DNA of 44,494 nt. Source: Thiodiazotropha sp050305635. Lineage in GTDB: Bacteria; Pseudomonadota; Gammaproteobacteria; Chromatiales; Chromatiaceae. The notes under the pieces were generated by a model that was not told the DNA's origin, searched no databases, and was given only the letters and a program-made list of their open reading frames with translations. The DNA lies in NCBI GenBank assembly GCA_050305635.1, contig JBNLFS010000053.1:1-44494 (forward strand). The letters run 5' to 3'. Shown here one piece after another: positions 6,515-14,698 of the stretch (its first letter is position 1; every line of letters starts with the position of its first letter). A program made the position numbers and the translations under genes.

Positions 6515-6850
6515 GTAGCCGACACTAATTTTTACCACGAAGTGCACGAAGGTCTCGAAGCGGCGTGTTCATGGATTTCAATGCTTATAAGCTACGCAAT
6601 GAGATGAAATGATTGCTCGTCTGATCCTTCGTGCTCTTCGTGTCCTTCGTGGTTAAAGAAACCGGTTATGTGAAGGGTCGTGAGAGGATGCCCAGTCACC
6701 ACACTTTTCATGCCTTTTGCATGCCATTCAATAGGTTTTTGTTGTTTGATTTAGATTCGTAGGTCGGGTTAGCGTAGCGTAACCCGACGAGCGGTTGAAA
6801 AATGCGCATTTCTTGTCGGGTTATGCTTTGCTAACCCGACCTACGGCTCT
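6515..6850. repeat. 336-bp direct repeat, copy B
   Basis: Second copy of 5469-5803, same orientation and same modules, with scattered substitutions (for instance GTTATGCTTTGCT for GTTACGCTTCGCT). Substitutions in one palindrome arm are not matched in the other, which suggests neutral drift after duplication. Confidence 0.9.
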
Positions 6851-6937
6851 ACGACAGGGGAAAACCGATCCGTTAGTTACCGTTGAGAGATCAGACGATT
6901 TTCTCAACGGTACGAAGGGAAGCACACTCTTTTGATG

Positions 6938-6976
6938 CCCCCTCTCCCCAGCCCTCTCCCACAAGGGGAGAGGGGG
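6938..6976. repeat. CCCTCTCCC hairpin repeat
   Basis: CCCCCTCTCCCC (6938-6949) and GGGGAGAGGGGG (6965-6976) form a perfect 12-bp inverted repeat, with a further CCCTCTCCC inside. A shorter relative occurs at about 6423-6450. It could act as a terminator for genes on either side, but no T-run follows directly. The remaining bases up to 7226 hold no gene that I can support. Confidence 0.6.
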
Positions 6977-7102
6977 TCTATTCGGAGAGAACAGAGTTCA
7001 TCCGCACCCTATATTGTTCTACCGAACCCAGGATCAGCTTTCCCTATCCGGACCACCCCTTTTCAGCCCAGTGCGTTATGCAATGATTGGGTTAATTATC
7101 GA

Positions 7103-7226
7103 TCATTCACTACCTATCAGGGCGATCAGGCCCAGCAAAACGATGAACAGAAAATCAGCCCGGCCATCAGACGTTGTTTCAGGGCGCTCTGTCGACTCGG
7201 GTCATGGGGCGCGGCCAATCGGATCG
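7103..7226 (-). pseudogene. Possible frameshifted small membrane protein at the operon end
   Basis: On the - strand one frame reads SALKQRLMAGLIF and the next frame continues as LFIVLLGLIALIGSE followed by a stop (7103-7105). Together they would give a short protein with one membrane helix, directly downstream of the coiled-coil gene. No start codon reads cleanly into either piece, so this is offered only as a possible decayed gene. Confidence 0.25.
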
Positions 7227-7448
7227 CTACTGCTGCGCATCCCAACCCTGTTTGAAGGCGCTGTCGAGTTTCGAGAGCCGCTCGTCCAGCTCGATGAGTG
7301 TCCGCAACCCCTGGGATGCGGGAACCTGACGCGACTCGATGGCCTGTTTGAGTGCATCGCGCTGGGCCACCACCTCGGCGATCTGTTGGCGGAGCTGATC
7401 GAGCGGTGCGGCGGGATCCGTTTCGGGGTGTGTCTGTGTCTGTGTCAT
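7227..7448 (-). CDS. Small coiled-coil protein, last gene of signalling operon
   Basis: A 73-residue protein starting MTQTQTHPETD. Residues 16-60 have heptad-like hydrophobic spacing (LDQLRQQIAEVVAQRDALKQ, then LRTLIELDERLSKLDSAF), so it probably forms a short coiled coil. It is cytosolic with no other motif. The ATG at 7448 was chosen because the longer ORF to 7652 would run antisense-like through the HDOD gene with low-complexity sequence. It lies 35 bp downstream of the HDOD gene on the same strand, so it is likely cotranscribed with the kinase/HD-GYP/HDOD genes. Function unknown. A role as an adaptor of the signalling operon is an inference from position only. Confidence 0.6.
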   Translation of the reverse strand: MTQTQTHPETDPAAPLDQLRQQIAEVVAQRDALKQAIESRQVPASQGLRTLIELDERLSKLDSAFKQGWDAQQ

Positions 7449-7483
7449 GGTAAAAGCATCAATGGTCGGGACGGTTGTCGGTT

Positions 7484-8326
7484 TCAATCCTGCATCAGGC
7501 CGATCAGGCGTTCTTCGATTTCTGGGTAGGTCTCCGAGCTCAGCCTGAGGCGCTTCATCACCGCTTCCGCATAACGCGGCCAATCCACATTGACCACCTG
7601 ACGATGCGTGCGGTCGACCAGATTTTCCGCCAGTTTCAGCACCGCCAGACAATCCAGAACCTGCTTGTCATGTATGCTGTTCCAGACCTCCGGATCGTGG
7701 TGCTGAAGGATGATCTCCTGGATGAACCGGGGCAGGTCCCAGGTCTCCGCGAACATGAATCCGGCCACCGCGTGATTCAGGTCATGGTACTGCTCCTCGA
7801 TCTCGATGATCGAGCGGTCATAGTTACCGTTGCTCTCATCCAGGGTGTTGCGATAGGTCTCGAAGCAGCTCGCCATGATTGGGATACCGCAGTCATGGAA
7901 CAGCCCGACCGCGTAAACATCCTCCAGCGGCACCGGCACATCGAGCTCCCGGGCTATCCACACCGAGGCCTTGGCGACCTCCGCCGCGGTGTCCCAGAAA
8001 CGCTCCAGGTTCAGGCAGGATTTCTGGTTCAAGGCGCGCTTCATCTCATGGGCGGAGACCAGGTTCACCACATTGTCCACGCCCAGCATCACCACGGTCT
8101 GGCGAATGTCCGAAATATGGGTGCGCAAACCGAAAAACGCGGAGTTGACGCTTTTCAGCACCGCCGAGGAGAGCCCCACGTCCCGGCTGATCAGTTCGGA
8201 CAGGCTTAGCACGTCCACGTCCCGGTTTGCCGTCAGTTTCTGGATCTGCGACAGCAGGGCGGGTTTGGCGGGTATGTAGTGCTCCCGACACAAGTGGCGC
8301 TTGGGATTTTCTTTACGGGTTTTCAC
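7484..8326 (-). CDS. HDOD-domain signalling protein
   Basis: An HDOD protein of about 280 residues. The domain (about residues 20-220) shows IPAKPALLSQIQKLT, then LISRDVGLSSAVLKSVNSAFFG and IRQTVVMLGVDNVVNLV, the usual N-terminal signature of this HD-related output domain. FHDCGIPIM follows, and ILQHHDPE near the end. HDOD proteins lack the HD phosphohydrolase metal centre and generally act as non-enzymatic signalling or scaffold modules. The start is uncertain: a GTG at 8326 overlaps the end of the HD-GYP gene by 14 bases and gives the N-terminus VKTRKENPKRH. An ATG at 8407 would overlap it by 95 bases. Placement directly after an HD-GYP response regulator suggests it acts in the same c-di-GMP-linked pathway. 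Confidence 0.85.
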   Translation of the reverse strand: MKTRKENPKRHLCREHYIPAKPALLSQIQKLTANRDVDVLSLSELISRDVGLSSAVLKSVNSAFFGLRTHISDIRQTVVMLGVDNVVNLVSAHEMKRALNQKSCLNLERFWDTAAEVAKASVWIARELDVPVPLEDVYAVGLFHDCGIPIMASCFETYRNTLDESNGNYDRSIIEIEEQYHDLNHAVAGFMFAETWDLPRFIQEIILQHHDPEVWNSIHDKQVLDCLAVLKLAENLVDRTHRQVVNVDWPRYAEAVMKRLRLSSETYPEIEERLIGLMQD

Positions 8327-9428
8327 CAATATCGGTCTCTTGTTCTTTCTGATCCCAGGCGTCCTTGATCTGCAGGATTTCATCAATGATCTGTTCGAAT
8401 GCGTCAACCAGCCGTGGATCGAAATGGCTGCCTGCGTTCCCGCGCAGGGTCGCCAATGCCTCCTCCACCGGCCAGGAATCCTTGTAGGGCCGGCGCATGG
8501 TCAGCGCGTCGAACACATCGGCAATCGCCACGATGCGCGCACATTCCGGTATCGCCTTGCCCGCGAGTCCCTCCGGGTACCCCTCGCCGTCCCAGCGTTC
8601 ATGATGATAACGCGCCACCGTGGCCGCCATCTGAAACAGGGGGCTGTTGCTCTTGCTGAGAATCCGGTAGCCGATCATCGAATGAGTCTTCATGATCGCC
8701 CACTCCTCGTCGGTGAGCTTACGCGGCGCCTTGAGAATCCCGTCGGAGATGCCGATCTTGCCGGTATCGTGCATCGGTGCGGCCAGCTCCAGAATCTGCG
8801 CCTCTTCCACCGGCCACTTCACGGCCCGGGCGAGGGCCGCGGAATAGGCGGCCATGCGCCAAATGTGCACTCCCGTGTCGGTGTCATTGTAATGACCCGC
8901 GTCACCCAGCATGAAGATCGCCGCCCGCTGGGACTCCTCGAGTTCCTGGGTGCGCTCGATCACCTGCTGTCGGCAGGCCCGCTGCTGATCGGATAACGCC
9001 AGGTGGGTTTTCACCCGCGCCCGTACCACCGAAGGATGTACCGGTTTAGCGAGATAGTCCACCGCACCGGCATCGAAGCCGGTCTGCTCATCCTCCGAGT
9101 CGGTTTTCGCGGTGACGAAGATCACCGGTATATGAGTGGTCTCCGGGTTGGCTTTCAGATGCCGGCAGACTGCGTAGCCGTCCATTTCAGGCATCATCAC
9201 ATCCAGCAGGATCAGATCCGGCTTGCGCTTTTCCACCAGCTTCAGGGCGATGATTCCGCTGGTGGCGGCCAGCACGGTGTACTGCCCCACCAGGATACCC
9301 TTCATCACCGCGATGTTCTCCGGGGTGTCGTCCACCACCAGAATCACCTGCTTCCGCAATGCCTGACCCGCGGCTTTGGCGGACACCGAATCATGGCCTG
9401 CTACGGTTTCCTGCATGATTCTGCTCAT
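8313..9428 (-). CDS. Response regulator with HD-GYP c-di-GMP phosphodiesterase domain
   Basis: A 371-residue cytosolic protein. The receiver domain (about 26-145) has the acidic pair VVDD, phospho-acceptor D76 in LILLDVMMP, the Thr of FVTAKT and Lys of AKPV. The HD-GYP domain (about 165-350) has HDTGKIG (220-226) and HHERWDGEGYPEGL (275-288), so the metal-binding HD and the GYP motif are both present. HD-GYP enzymes degrade c-di-GMP to GMP or pGpG. It overlaps the hybrid kinase gene upstream by 4 bp (start 9428, kinase stop at 9425), implying translational coupling. It is almost certainly a downstream target of the kinase's HPt domain. Confidence 0.95.
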   Translation of the reverse strand: MSRIMQETVAGHDSVSAKAAGQALRKQVILVVDDTPENIAVMKGILVGQYTVLAATSGIIALKLVEKRKPDLILLDVMMPEMDGYAVCRHLKANPETTHIPVIFVTAKTDSEDEQTGFDAGAVDYLAKPVHPSVVRARVKTHLALSDQQRACRQQVIERTQELEESQRAAIFMLGDAGHYNDTDTGVHIWRMAAYSAALARAVKWPVEEAQILELAAPMHDTGKIGISDGILKAPRKLTDEEWAIMKTHSMIGYRILSKSNSPLFQMAATVARYHHERWDGEGYPEGLAGKAIPECARIVAIADVFDALTMRRPYKDSWPVEEALATLRGNAGSHFDPRLVDAFEQIIDEILQIKDAWDQKEQETDIGENP

Positions 9429-12400
9429 CCGTATCCAGACGTGTCGACTTCGTCGAGCAGACCGATCGCCTTTTCGAAGTCATATTGATCCACCGCCTTG
9501 GCGATCAACCTCAGGGTCGCGCCCAGTGCCTGATCCTGATATCGGCTTTGCAGCTTCAGCAGTACATCCTCAGCCTCGGTGTCGAAGGCCTCCAGGCGTT
9601 CACGCAACTCCTCGATCAACGTGCCCAGGGTTGCGTCGCTCGCACCCTGGGGATCGGTCTGCTCGCTCCCCGGCGGGGTCAGTGTCGCGATCTCTCCGAT
9701 GACATCCTGCAGGGCCTGCTCCAGGTTCTGATAGTCGAGAGGCGCCAGGGGGTCCTGTTTCAGTGCGGCTTCCGCCTCGGTCGCCAATTCTTTGAGCCGT
9801 TCGGCATGCAGCGTGCCTGCAATCCCCTTGAGGGTGTGCAGGAGACGCAACGCCTCAACGGTTTCACCCGCCGTCTGGGCCTTGCGGGTCTCCTGGATGG
9901 TGAGTTTCTGGTTGTCCGCGAATTTTCCCAACAGACGATGGTAGAGGTCCGGGTCACCACCCAGGTCCCGAAGTCCCCGGGCATAGTCGAAATGGCGGGT
10001 TCCCAGGCCTTCGGATCCACGCTCCGGGTGGGCTATGCGGGTGGTTTCAACCAGGGACTCGCCGCGCGAGGGGGTCAACCATCTGACCAGCGTTTCCAGC
10101 ATCGTCTGCACATGAATCGGTTTGGAAATATGGTCGTTCATACCGCACGCCAGGGCATCGCGGATATCCTCGTTCATCACATTGGCGGTCATTGCGATCA
10201 CCGGCAGGGTGGCGAACCGCGCCTGCTGACGAATCGCCCGGGTCGCCTCGTAGCCGTCCATGACCGGCATCTGGCAATCCATCAGCACAGCGTCATAGAC
10301 CGAAGATTCGAGCATCTCCAGCGCCTGTCGACCATGCTCCGCCACATCCGCGCTGATGCCCTGATGTTTGAGCAGGCTCACCACCACTTCCTGATTGAAG
10401 GGGTTGTCCTCGACCACCAACAGGTGCCGACCCCGCAGGATCGAACGATAGTCCTGCTTAACCTGCTTAAGGCTGCTGGAGTGCCCCTCATCAACGGCAT
10501 TGGCCGCCGCACGAACCAGGCTTTCGATCAGCACCGGTTTGCCCAGCACACCGGACACCTGCACTTCCTGCTTGGACAGGTGGCGCTCCAGGTTGTCCAC
10601 CCCATGAGCCGTGGTCATGATCACCGGCGGCAGGGGCTTGTCCAGCACATCCCCCAGGCGCTGGATCAGTTCCACCCCGTCCGCATCGCCGATGCGCCAG
10701 TCGATGAGGAGAAAATCGAAGTGACTGCCCTCCGAGAGCATCTCCAGCGCATCCTCCACATTACCCACGCTCTCCACGACGACCGCCTGTGATTCGAGAA
10801 TGGTTTTGAAGATGATGCGTGCACTGGTGCTGTCATCCACGATCAGGCAACGACAGCCGTGCAACGCCTCCACGTCCAGGGAGGACACCGGTAAATCATC
10901 CTGGCTGCGCACCTCGAACGGCAGGTAGCAATGGAAGGTGCTGCCCACCCGCTCCCGGCTTTCCACACGGATCGTGCCCCCCATCATCTCCACCAGCCGG
11001 CGGCTGATGGAAAGGCCCAGACCGGTTCCGCCGTACTTGCGGGTGGTGGAGGCATCCGCCTGACTGAAGGACTCGAACAGTTTCCGCTGATTCTCTTCAC
11101 TGATACCGATGCCGGTGTCCTTGACCGTGAAATGCAGAACCACTTCCGATCCCTTGCGCTCCGCCACCTCGACGGAGACGATCACCTCACCCTGCTCGGT
11201 GAACTTCAGCGCGTTATTACTCAGATTCAGAAGCACCTGCCCCAGTCGCATCGCATCCCCGACAAGGAAGGCCGGTGCTTCGCCCTGGATGTTGAACAGC
11301 AGTTCGATGCCCTTTTCCTCGGCGGTGTAGCTGAGCACATTGGCGATATCGTCGAACACGGTCTGCAGGCGGAACCGGGTCGATTCGATGTCCAGCTTGC
11401 CCGCTTCGATCTTGGACAGATCGAGGATATCGTTGATCAAACCCAGCAGGGATTCCGCGGAACGGTTGGCCTTGGTGATGAAATTGTGCTGCTCCGGGGT
11501 CAGCTCAGTCTGCAGGGCCAGATGGGTCATACCGATGATCGCGTTCATCGGGGTGCGGATCTCATGGCTCATGTTGGCGAGGAACTGGCTCTTGGCCCGG
11601 CTGGCCGCCTCGGCCTGCTCTTTTGCCTGCTGCAGCACCCGCTCCTGCTCCTTGCGCCCCGAGATATCCTGAAACACCGCCACATGCCCATCGACCTTGC
11701 CGTCCTTGAAGATCGGCGTGGCGCTCATGGAAACCGGAAAGGCCTTGCCCCACTTGGTGAAGAACAGCTCATCATCGGAGTTGTATTCGTGAGTCTGCAT
11801 GACACTTTGCAGGATCGGGCAATTCTCGGACGGTATCCGGTCACCCTGTTTGTTATGATGATGGATCAGATCGTGGATATGTTCACCGAGTATTTCAAAT
11901 TTGCTGAAACCGAGCAGCTGCTCAGCCTTGGGATTGACGAAGGTACACTCCCCTTCCTTGTTGAGGGCGTAGACACCCTCCCCCATGGTGTTGGTGAGGC
12001 CTTGTAGAAACCGGTTGCTCTCGGTGATGGACTCCTCCATCTTTTTCCGCTCGGTGATGTCCGTGCGAATCGAGATGTATTGGAAGGGGGCACCCGTTTC
12101 ATCGACCATGGGCACGATGGTCGCCGCCACCCAGTAGGGGTCACCGTGCTTGCTCTTATTCTTCAGTTCTCCATGCCAGACTCTGCCCGTGGTGATGGTC
12201 TGCCACATATCCCGGTATATGGCCTCATCATGGAACCCCGACTTCACCAGACGGTGGTTCCTGCCGATCAGCTCCGCCTGAGTGAACCCACTGATCTCAC
12301 AGAACTTGTCATTGGCATAAAGGATATTTCCGTGCACATCCGTGGAGGACACGATCGCATGCTGATCCACGGCGAATTTCTGCAACTCCAGATCGCGGGT

Positions 12401-13207
12401 TAAGGTGGCGAGCTGTTCGTTGGAATGTTGCACCGCCCGGGATATCCAGAATCCCAACACCATACTGACCAAAATGACGCTCAGTGAAAGTTCGATCTGC
12501 AGGGTACGGTAGGCTTCCTGCTGATACTCGATATCTTTCTCCAATGCCTCCATACGCTGCTGGCTCTTGAACAGCAACCGGTTGGCATTTTCCATGGCGC
12601 GCAGAAACAGTTGCGGCAGGGTGCGCAGGTATTTCTTGATCTCATCGGCATGTTCCACCAGATCTTCGTGGGTGGCGCGGTTCAACTCTTCATGCTGCAG
12701 CAGATTCCTCAGCCGCTCACTCTCTTGTTCCATCTGCAGCAGTTTTGGCGACAGATCGATCTGTTCCAGAACATAACGGTCGACGGCGGGCTTGTGATAA
12801 GTGATCACCCGGCGCATCGCTTCCAGACTCTCGATGTTCAGCGGGGTGACCCGCACATAGGTGCCCCCATGTTCGAGCAGGTCCAGCAGGCTGCGCAACT
12901 CATCCACATACTCCTGGATCTTGTTGCGGATCCGGTCCTGGCCACGTTCATTGGCGACTGTGGCCATCTGATAAAAACCCGACTCCACTTCCTTCAGGTC
13001 GAGAACGATCATCTCGCCAATCATCAGCCGGGCGCGCTCGTTGTCCACCTGGGAATTGAGCTCACCGATCAGCGACGCGAACAGGGTATTGAGCAGGAAC
13101 AGCAGTAGAAATCCCATCAGAAAGATGGCGAGCAGGAGGTAGATCTTGCTCGATGAGAGTCCTTTCTTTTTGAACGCGGCCTGTTTGTTTGTAAAAACCG
13201 ATGACAT
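9425..13207 (-). CDS. Hybrid sensor histidine kinase (TM-PAS-PAS-HisKA-HATPase-REC-REC-HPt)
   Basis: A 1260-residue inner-membrane phosphorelay kinase. Two membrane helices (about 20-48 and 238-258) enclose a periplasmic region of about 190 residues that is almost all helical. This would suit the four-helix type sensor of kinases that dock a periplasmic binding protein (TorS-like). PAS domains are at about 270-390 and 400-515. HisKA has H548 in NMSHEIRTP, and the ATPase domain shows NLSNNALKFT, DTGIGI and GGTGLGL. The first receiver holds D836 (LLIDWR), the second D977 (VLMDCQMP). The HPt domain has H1124 in RLLHTLKG. The start ATG overlaps the stop of the binding-protein gene (TGATG). The operon context says that it reads the lipoprotein and drives the HD-GYP regulator. 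Confidence 0.95.
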   Translation of the reverse strand: MSSVFTNKQAAFKKKGLSSSKIYLLLAIFLMGFLLLFLLNTLFASLIGELNSQVDNERARLMIGEMIVLDLKEVESGFYQMATVANERGQDRIRNKIQEYVDELRSLLDLLEHGGTYVRVTPLNIESLEAMRRVITYHKPAVDRYVLEQIDLSPKLLQMEQESERLRNLLQHEELNRATHEDLVEHADEIKKYLRTLPQLFLRAMENANRLLFKSQQRMEALEKDIEYQQEAYRTLQIELSLSVILVSMVLGFWISRAVQHSNEQLATLTRDLELQKFAVDQHAIVSSTDVHGNILYANDKFCEISGFTQAELIGRNHRLVKSGFHDEAIYRDMWQTITTGRVWHGELKNKSKHGDPYWVAATIVPMVDETGAPFQYISIRTDITERKKMEESITESNRFLQGLTNTMGEGVYALNKEGECTFVNPKAEQLLGFSKFEILGEHIHDLIHHHNKQGDRIPSENCPILQSVMQTHEYNSDDELFFTKWGKAFPVSMSATPIFKDGKVDGHVAVFQDISGRKEQERVLQQAKEQAEAASRAKSQFLANMSHEIRTPMNAIIGMTHLALQTELTPEQHNFITKANRSAESLLGLINDILDLSKIEAGKLDIESTRFRLQTVFDDIANVLSYTAEEKGIELLFNIQGEAPAFLVGDAMRLGQVLLNLSNNALKFTEQGEVIVSVEVAERKGSEVVLHFTVKDTGIGISEENQRKLFESFSQADASTTRKYGGTGLGLSISRRLVEMMGGTIRVESRERVGSTFHCYLPFEVRSQDDLPVSSLDVEALHGCRCLIVDDSTSARIIFKTILESQAVVVESVGNVEDALEMLSEGSHFDFLLIDWRIGDADGVELIQRLGDVLDKPLPPVIMTTAHGVDNLERHLSKQEVQVSGVLGKPVLIESLVRAAANAVDEGHSSSLKQVKQDYRSILRGRHLLVVEDNPFNQEVVVSLLKHQGISADVAEHGRQALEMLESSVYDAVLMDCQMPVMDGYEATRAIRQQARFATLPVIAMTANVMNEDIRDALACGMNDHISKPIHVQTMLETLVRWLTPSRGESLVETTRIAHPERGSEGLGTRHFDYARGLRDLGGDPDLYHRLLGKFADNQKLTIQETRKAQTAGETVEALRLLHTLKGIAGTLHAERLKELATEAEAALKQDPLAPLDYQNLEQALQDVIGEIATLTPPGSEQTDPQGASDATLGTLIEELRERLEAFDTEAEDVLLKLQSRYQDQALGATLRLIAKAVDQYDFEKAIGLLDEVDTSGYG

Positions 13208-13986
13208 CAGAAGCGGTTCTGGTTATCCAAAAATCCGTATTTGCGAAAAACGGCCTGGCCCTCGGCCGAGGCCGCATAGTCCATGAAATAGCGACTCAGC
13301 TCCGGATACCCGGTAAACACCAGCTGATTGAGCAGCAACTGCTTGGGGGTGGCCAGTTTCGGGTCCAGTTCGATGACCTCCATATCCTCCCGGTTTTCAT
13401 CGAAGAATGCGGTCGCCCGCCAGTTGAGAATGACATCCGCCTCTTGTTCCCTGAGCGCCCGGTTGAGATTACGCGAGTCGGTGGTCAGATAGACCGTATT
13501 GTCCAGTACCTGATCATAGATGCCCGCCGCTTCGAGCACCCGCTTACTCTCGCGTCCGACGCTGCCGCTGTCCGCATTGCCGATCACCACCGCGATATCC
13601 TTACGCAGCAATTCATTCAGATCATTGCCGATGTTACGGGGATTGCCCTTATGCACCATCATTGCCAGCTGGTTGTAGCCAACCTCCACATAATCGCCGA
13701 GCAACCCCTCTTCGAGGTGGCGCTTACGGTAGGAGGCGGAACCGGGCAGATACAGGTCGCCCTTCTGACTCAGAGCCAGGCTGCGATAGAGATCCTCGGA
13801 CCCTCCCTGGGTGATCAGTATCCTGACATGCTTCTCCCGCTCCACAATGGCCGCGATCTCCTTGATCGGGTGCGCCATGGTGATTCCGCAATAGATCAAC
13901 AGCTGGGGCGGCTGTGACTCCTTGGCCGGCTCCCCGTCACACCCGGCCAGTAGCATGACCAGCAATAACCACAGGAAGTTTCTCAT
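13207..13986 (-). CDS. ModA-like periplasmic substrate-binding lipoprotein
   Basis: A 259-residue lipoprotein. The signal peptide MRNFLWLLLVMLLAGC ends in the lipobox LAGC. After it comes LLIYCGITMAHPIKEIAAIVE, the opening strand-helix of type II periplasmic binding proteins of the molybdate/sulfate class. TQGGSEDLYRSL and GDLYLPGSASY follow, which resemble the ligand loop of ModA-like proteins. The ATG at 13986 was preferred over the longer ORF to 14100 because it gives a perfect lipoprotein signal. No permease or ATPase gene is near. Instead the stop overlaps the start of the hybrid kinase by one base (TGATG). It is therefore inferred to be a ligand-loaded sensor subunit for that kinase rather than a transporter component. 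An oxyanion ligand is possible but not shown. Confidence 0.88.
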   Translation of the reverse strand: MRNFLWLLLVMLLAGCDGEPAKESQPPQLLIYCGITMAHPIKEIAAIVEREKHVRILITQGGSEDLYRSLALSQKGDLYLPGSASYRKRHLEEGLLGDYVEVGYNQLAMMVHKGNPRNIGNDLNELLRKDIAVVIGNADSGSVGRESKRVLEAAGIYDQVLDNTVYLTTDSRNLNRALREQEADVILNWRATAFFDENREDMEVIELDPKLATPKQLLLNQLVFTGYPELSRYFMDYAASAEGQAVFRKYGFLDNQNRF

Positions 13987-14247
13987 GACTCCGCCTCTCC
14001 AGAGCGTCACATTGGGATCTGTTGCCACTGACCGTCCGGCCAATCGCGGCCTGCTGTCCTGACACCCGCACTGCGGCAACTGCCCGGAGTTGCCGGACAA
14101 CCCGCCTTATCACTGGTGAAATCGGCAAAGCAACCGGAAACTTGATGCTCGGAAGCCGCGGCAGATGATCGCTTCGGGATAGAATGCCCTGCGAATGGGG
14201 TCAACTAAACCATTGAATCTCTGTTCTTTTGGAATCGAATGATCCGC

Positions 14248-14553
14248 TCATGCCCCCGCAGAGATGATCACCTCATGCATCTCCAGGGAACCCTCCCCGT
14301 CAAAGGCTTCGGAGGGCATCGGATTGGCGTGTGCGCTGCGAAAATCCTCACTGCCGACCCAGGCTTCGAACGAAGCCTTGTCCTCCCAGGTGGTCAGCAC
14401 CACATAGGGCAGGCCCGACCGGGCGGGCTGCAACACCTGCATGCGGACGAATCCGGGCTGCTGTTCAATCTTACCGGCACGCTCCCGGAACCGCGCCTCG
14501 AACATGGCCCGGTAGGATTCGGCCACCGGTACCCGGTTGGCTACGATAAACAT
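14248..14553 (-). CDS. Antibiotic biosynthesis monooxygenase (ABM) domain protein
   Basis: A 101-residue single-domain ABM protein (ferredoxin-like alpha/beta fold, normally a dimer). It begins FIVANRVPVAESYRAMFEARF, has GFVRMQVLQPARS, then VVLTTWEDKASFEAWVGSEDFRSAH, which is the usual order of strand-helix motifs. The asparagine of ANRVPV and the Trp-containing strand are shared with haem-degrading IsdG/HmoA relatives, so haem or quinone chemistry is possible. The substrate cannot be named from sequence. A strong ribosome binding site (GAGGAGAAGG) precedes the ATG at 14553. It is divergent from ubiD across 145 bp. Confidence 0.88.
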   Translation of the reverse strand: MFIVANRVPVAESYRAMFEARFRERAGKIEQQPGFVRMQVLQPARSGLPYVVLTTWEDKASFEAWVGSEDFRSAHANPMPSEAFDGEGSLEMHEVIISAGA

Positions 14554-14698
14554 GCGCCTTCTCCTCTAGTGTTTTTTCATAGTGTAGCGCGATACGCCGG
14601 TTTGCCGGCGTAAGCCGGACCCCGATCATCCGCAGTCCACTTGACCCAGAGAATGCCTCTGGTAATGTCAATGTCCGGATTTCCAGACGAAGATTCCC
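14554..14698. promoter_or_regulatory. Divergent promoter region between ABM gene and ubiD
   Basis: The two genes are transcribed outward from this 145-bp gap, so it must hold both promoters. A small palindrome GCCGGTTTGCCGGC-like (about 14595-14608) is present. No sigma-70 boxes could be assigned with confidence. Confidence 0.4.

Noticed and set aside
9485..10792. 435-codon ORF on the + strand
   Set aside because: Antisense to the receiver/HPt part of the hybrid kinase; no domain, typical GC-rich shadow.
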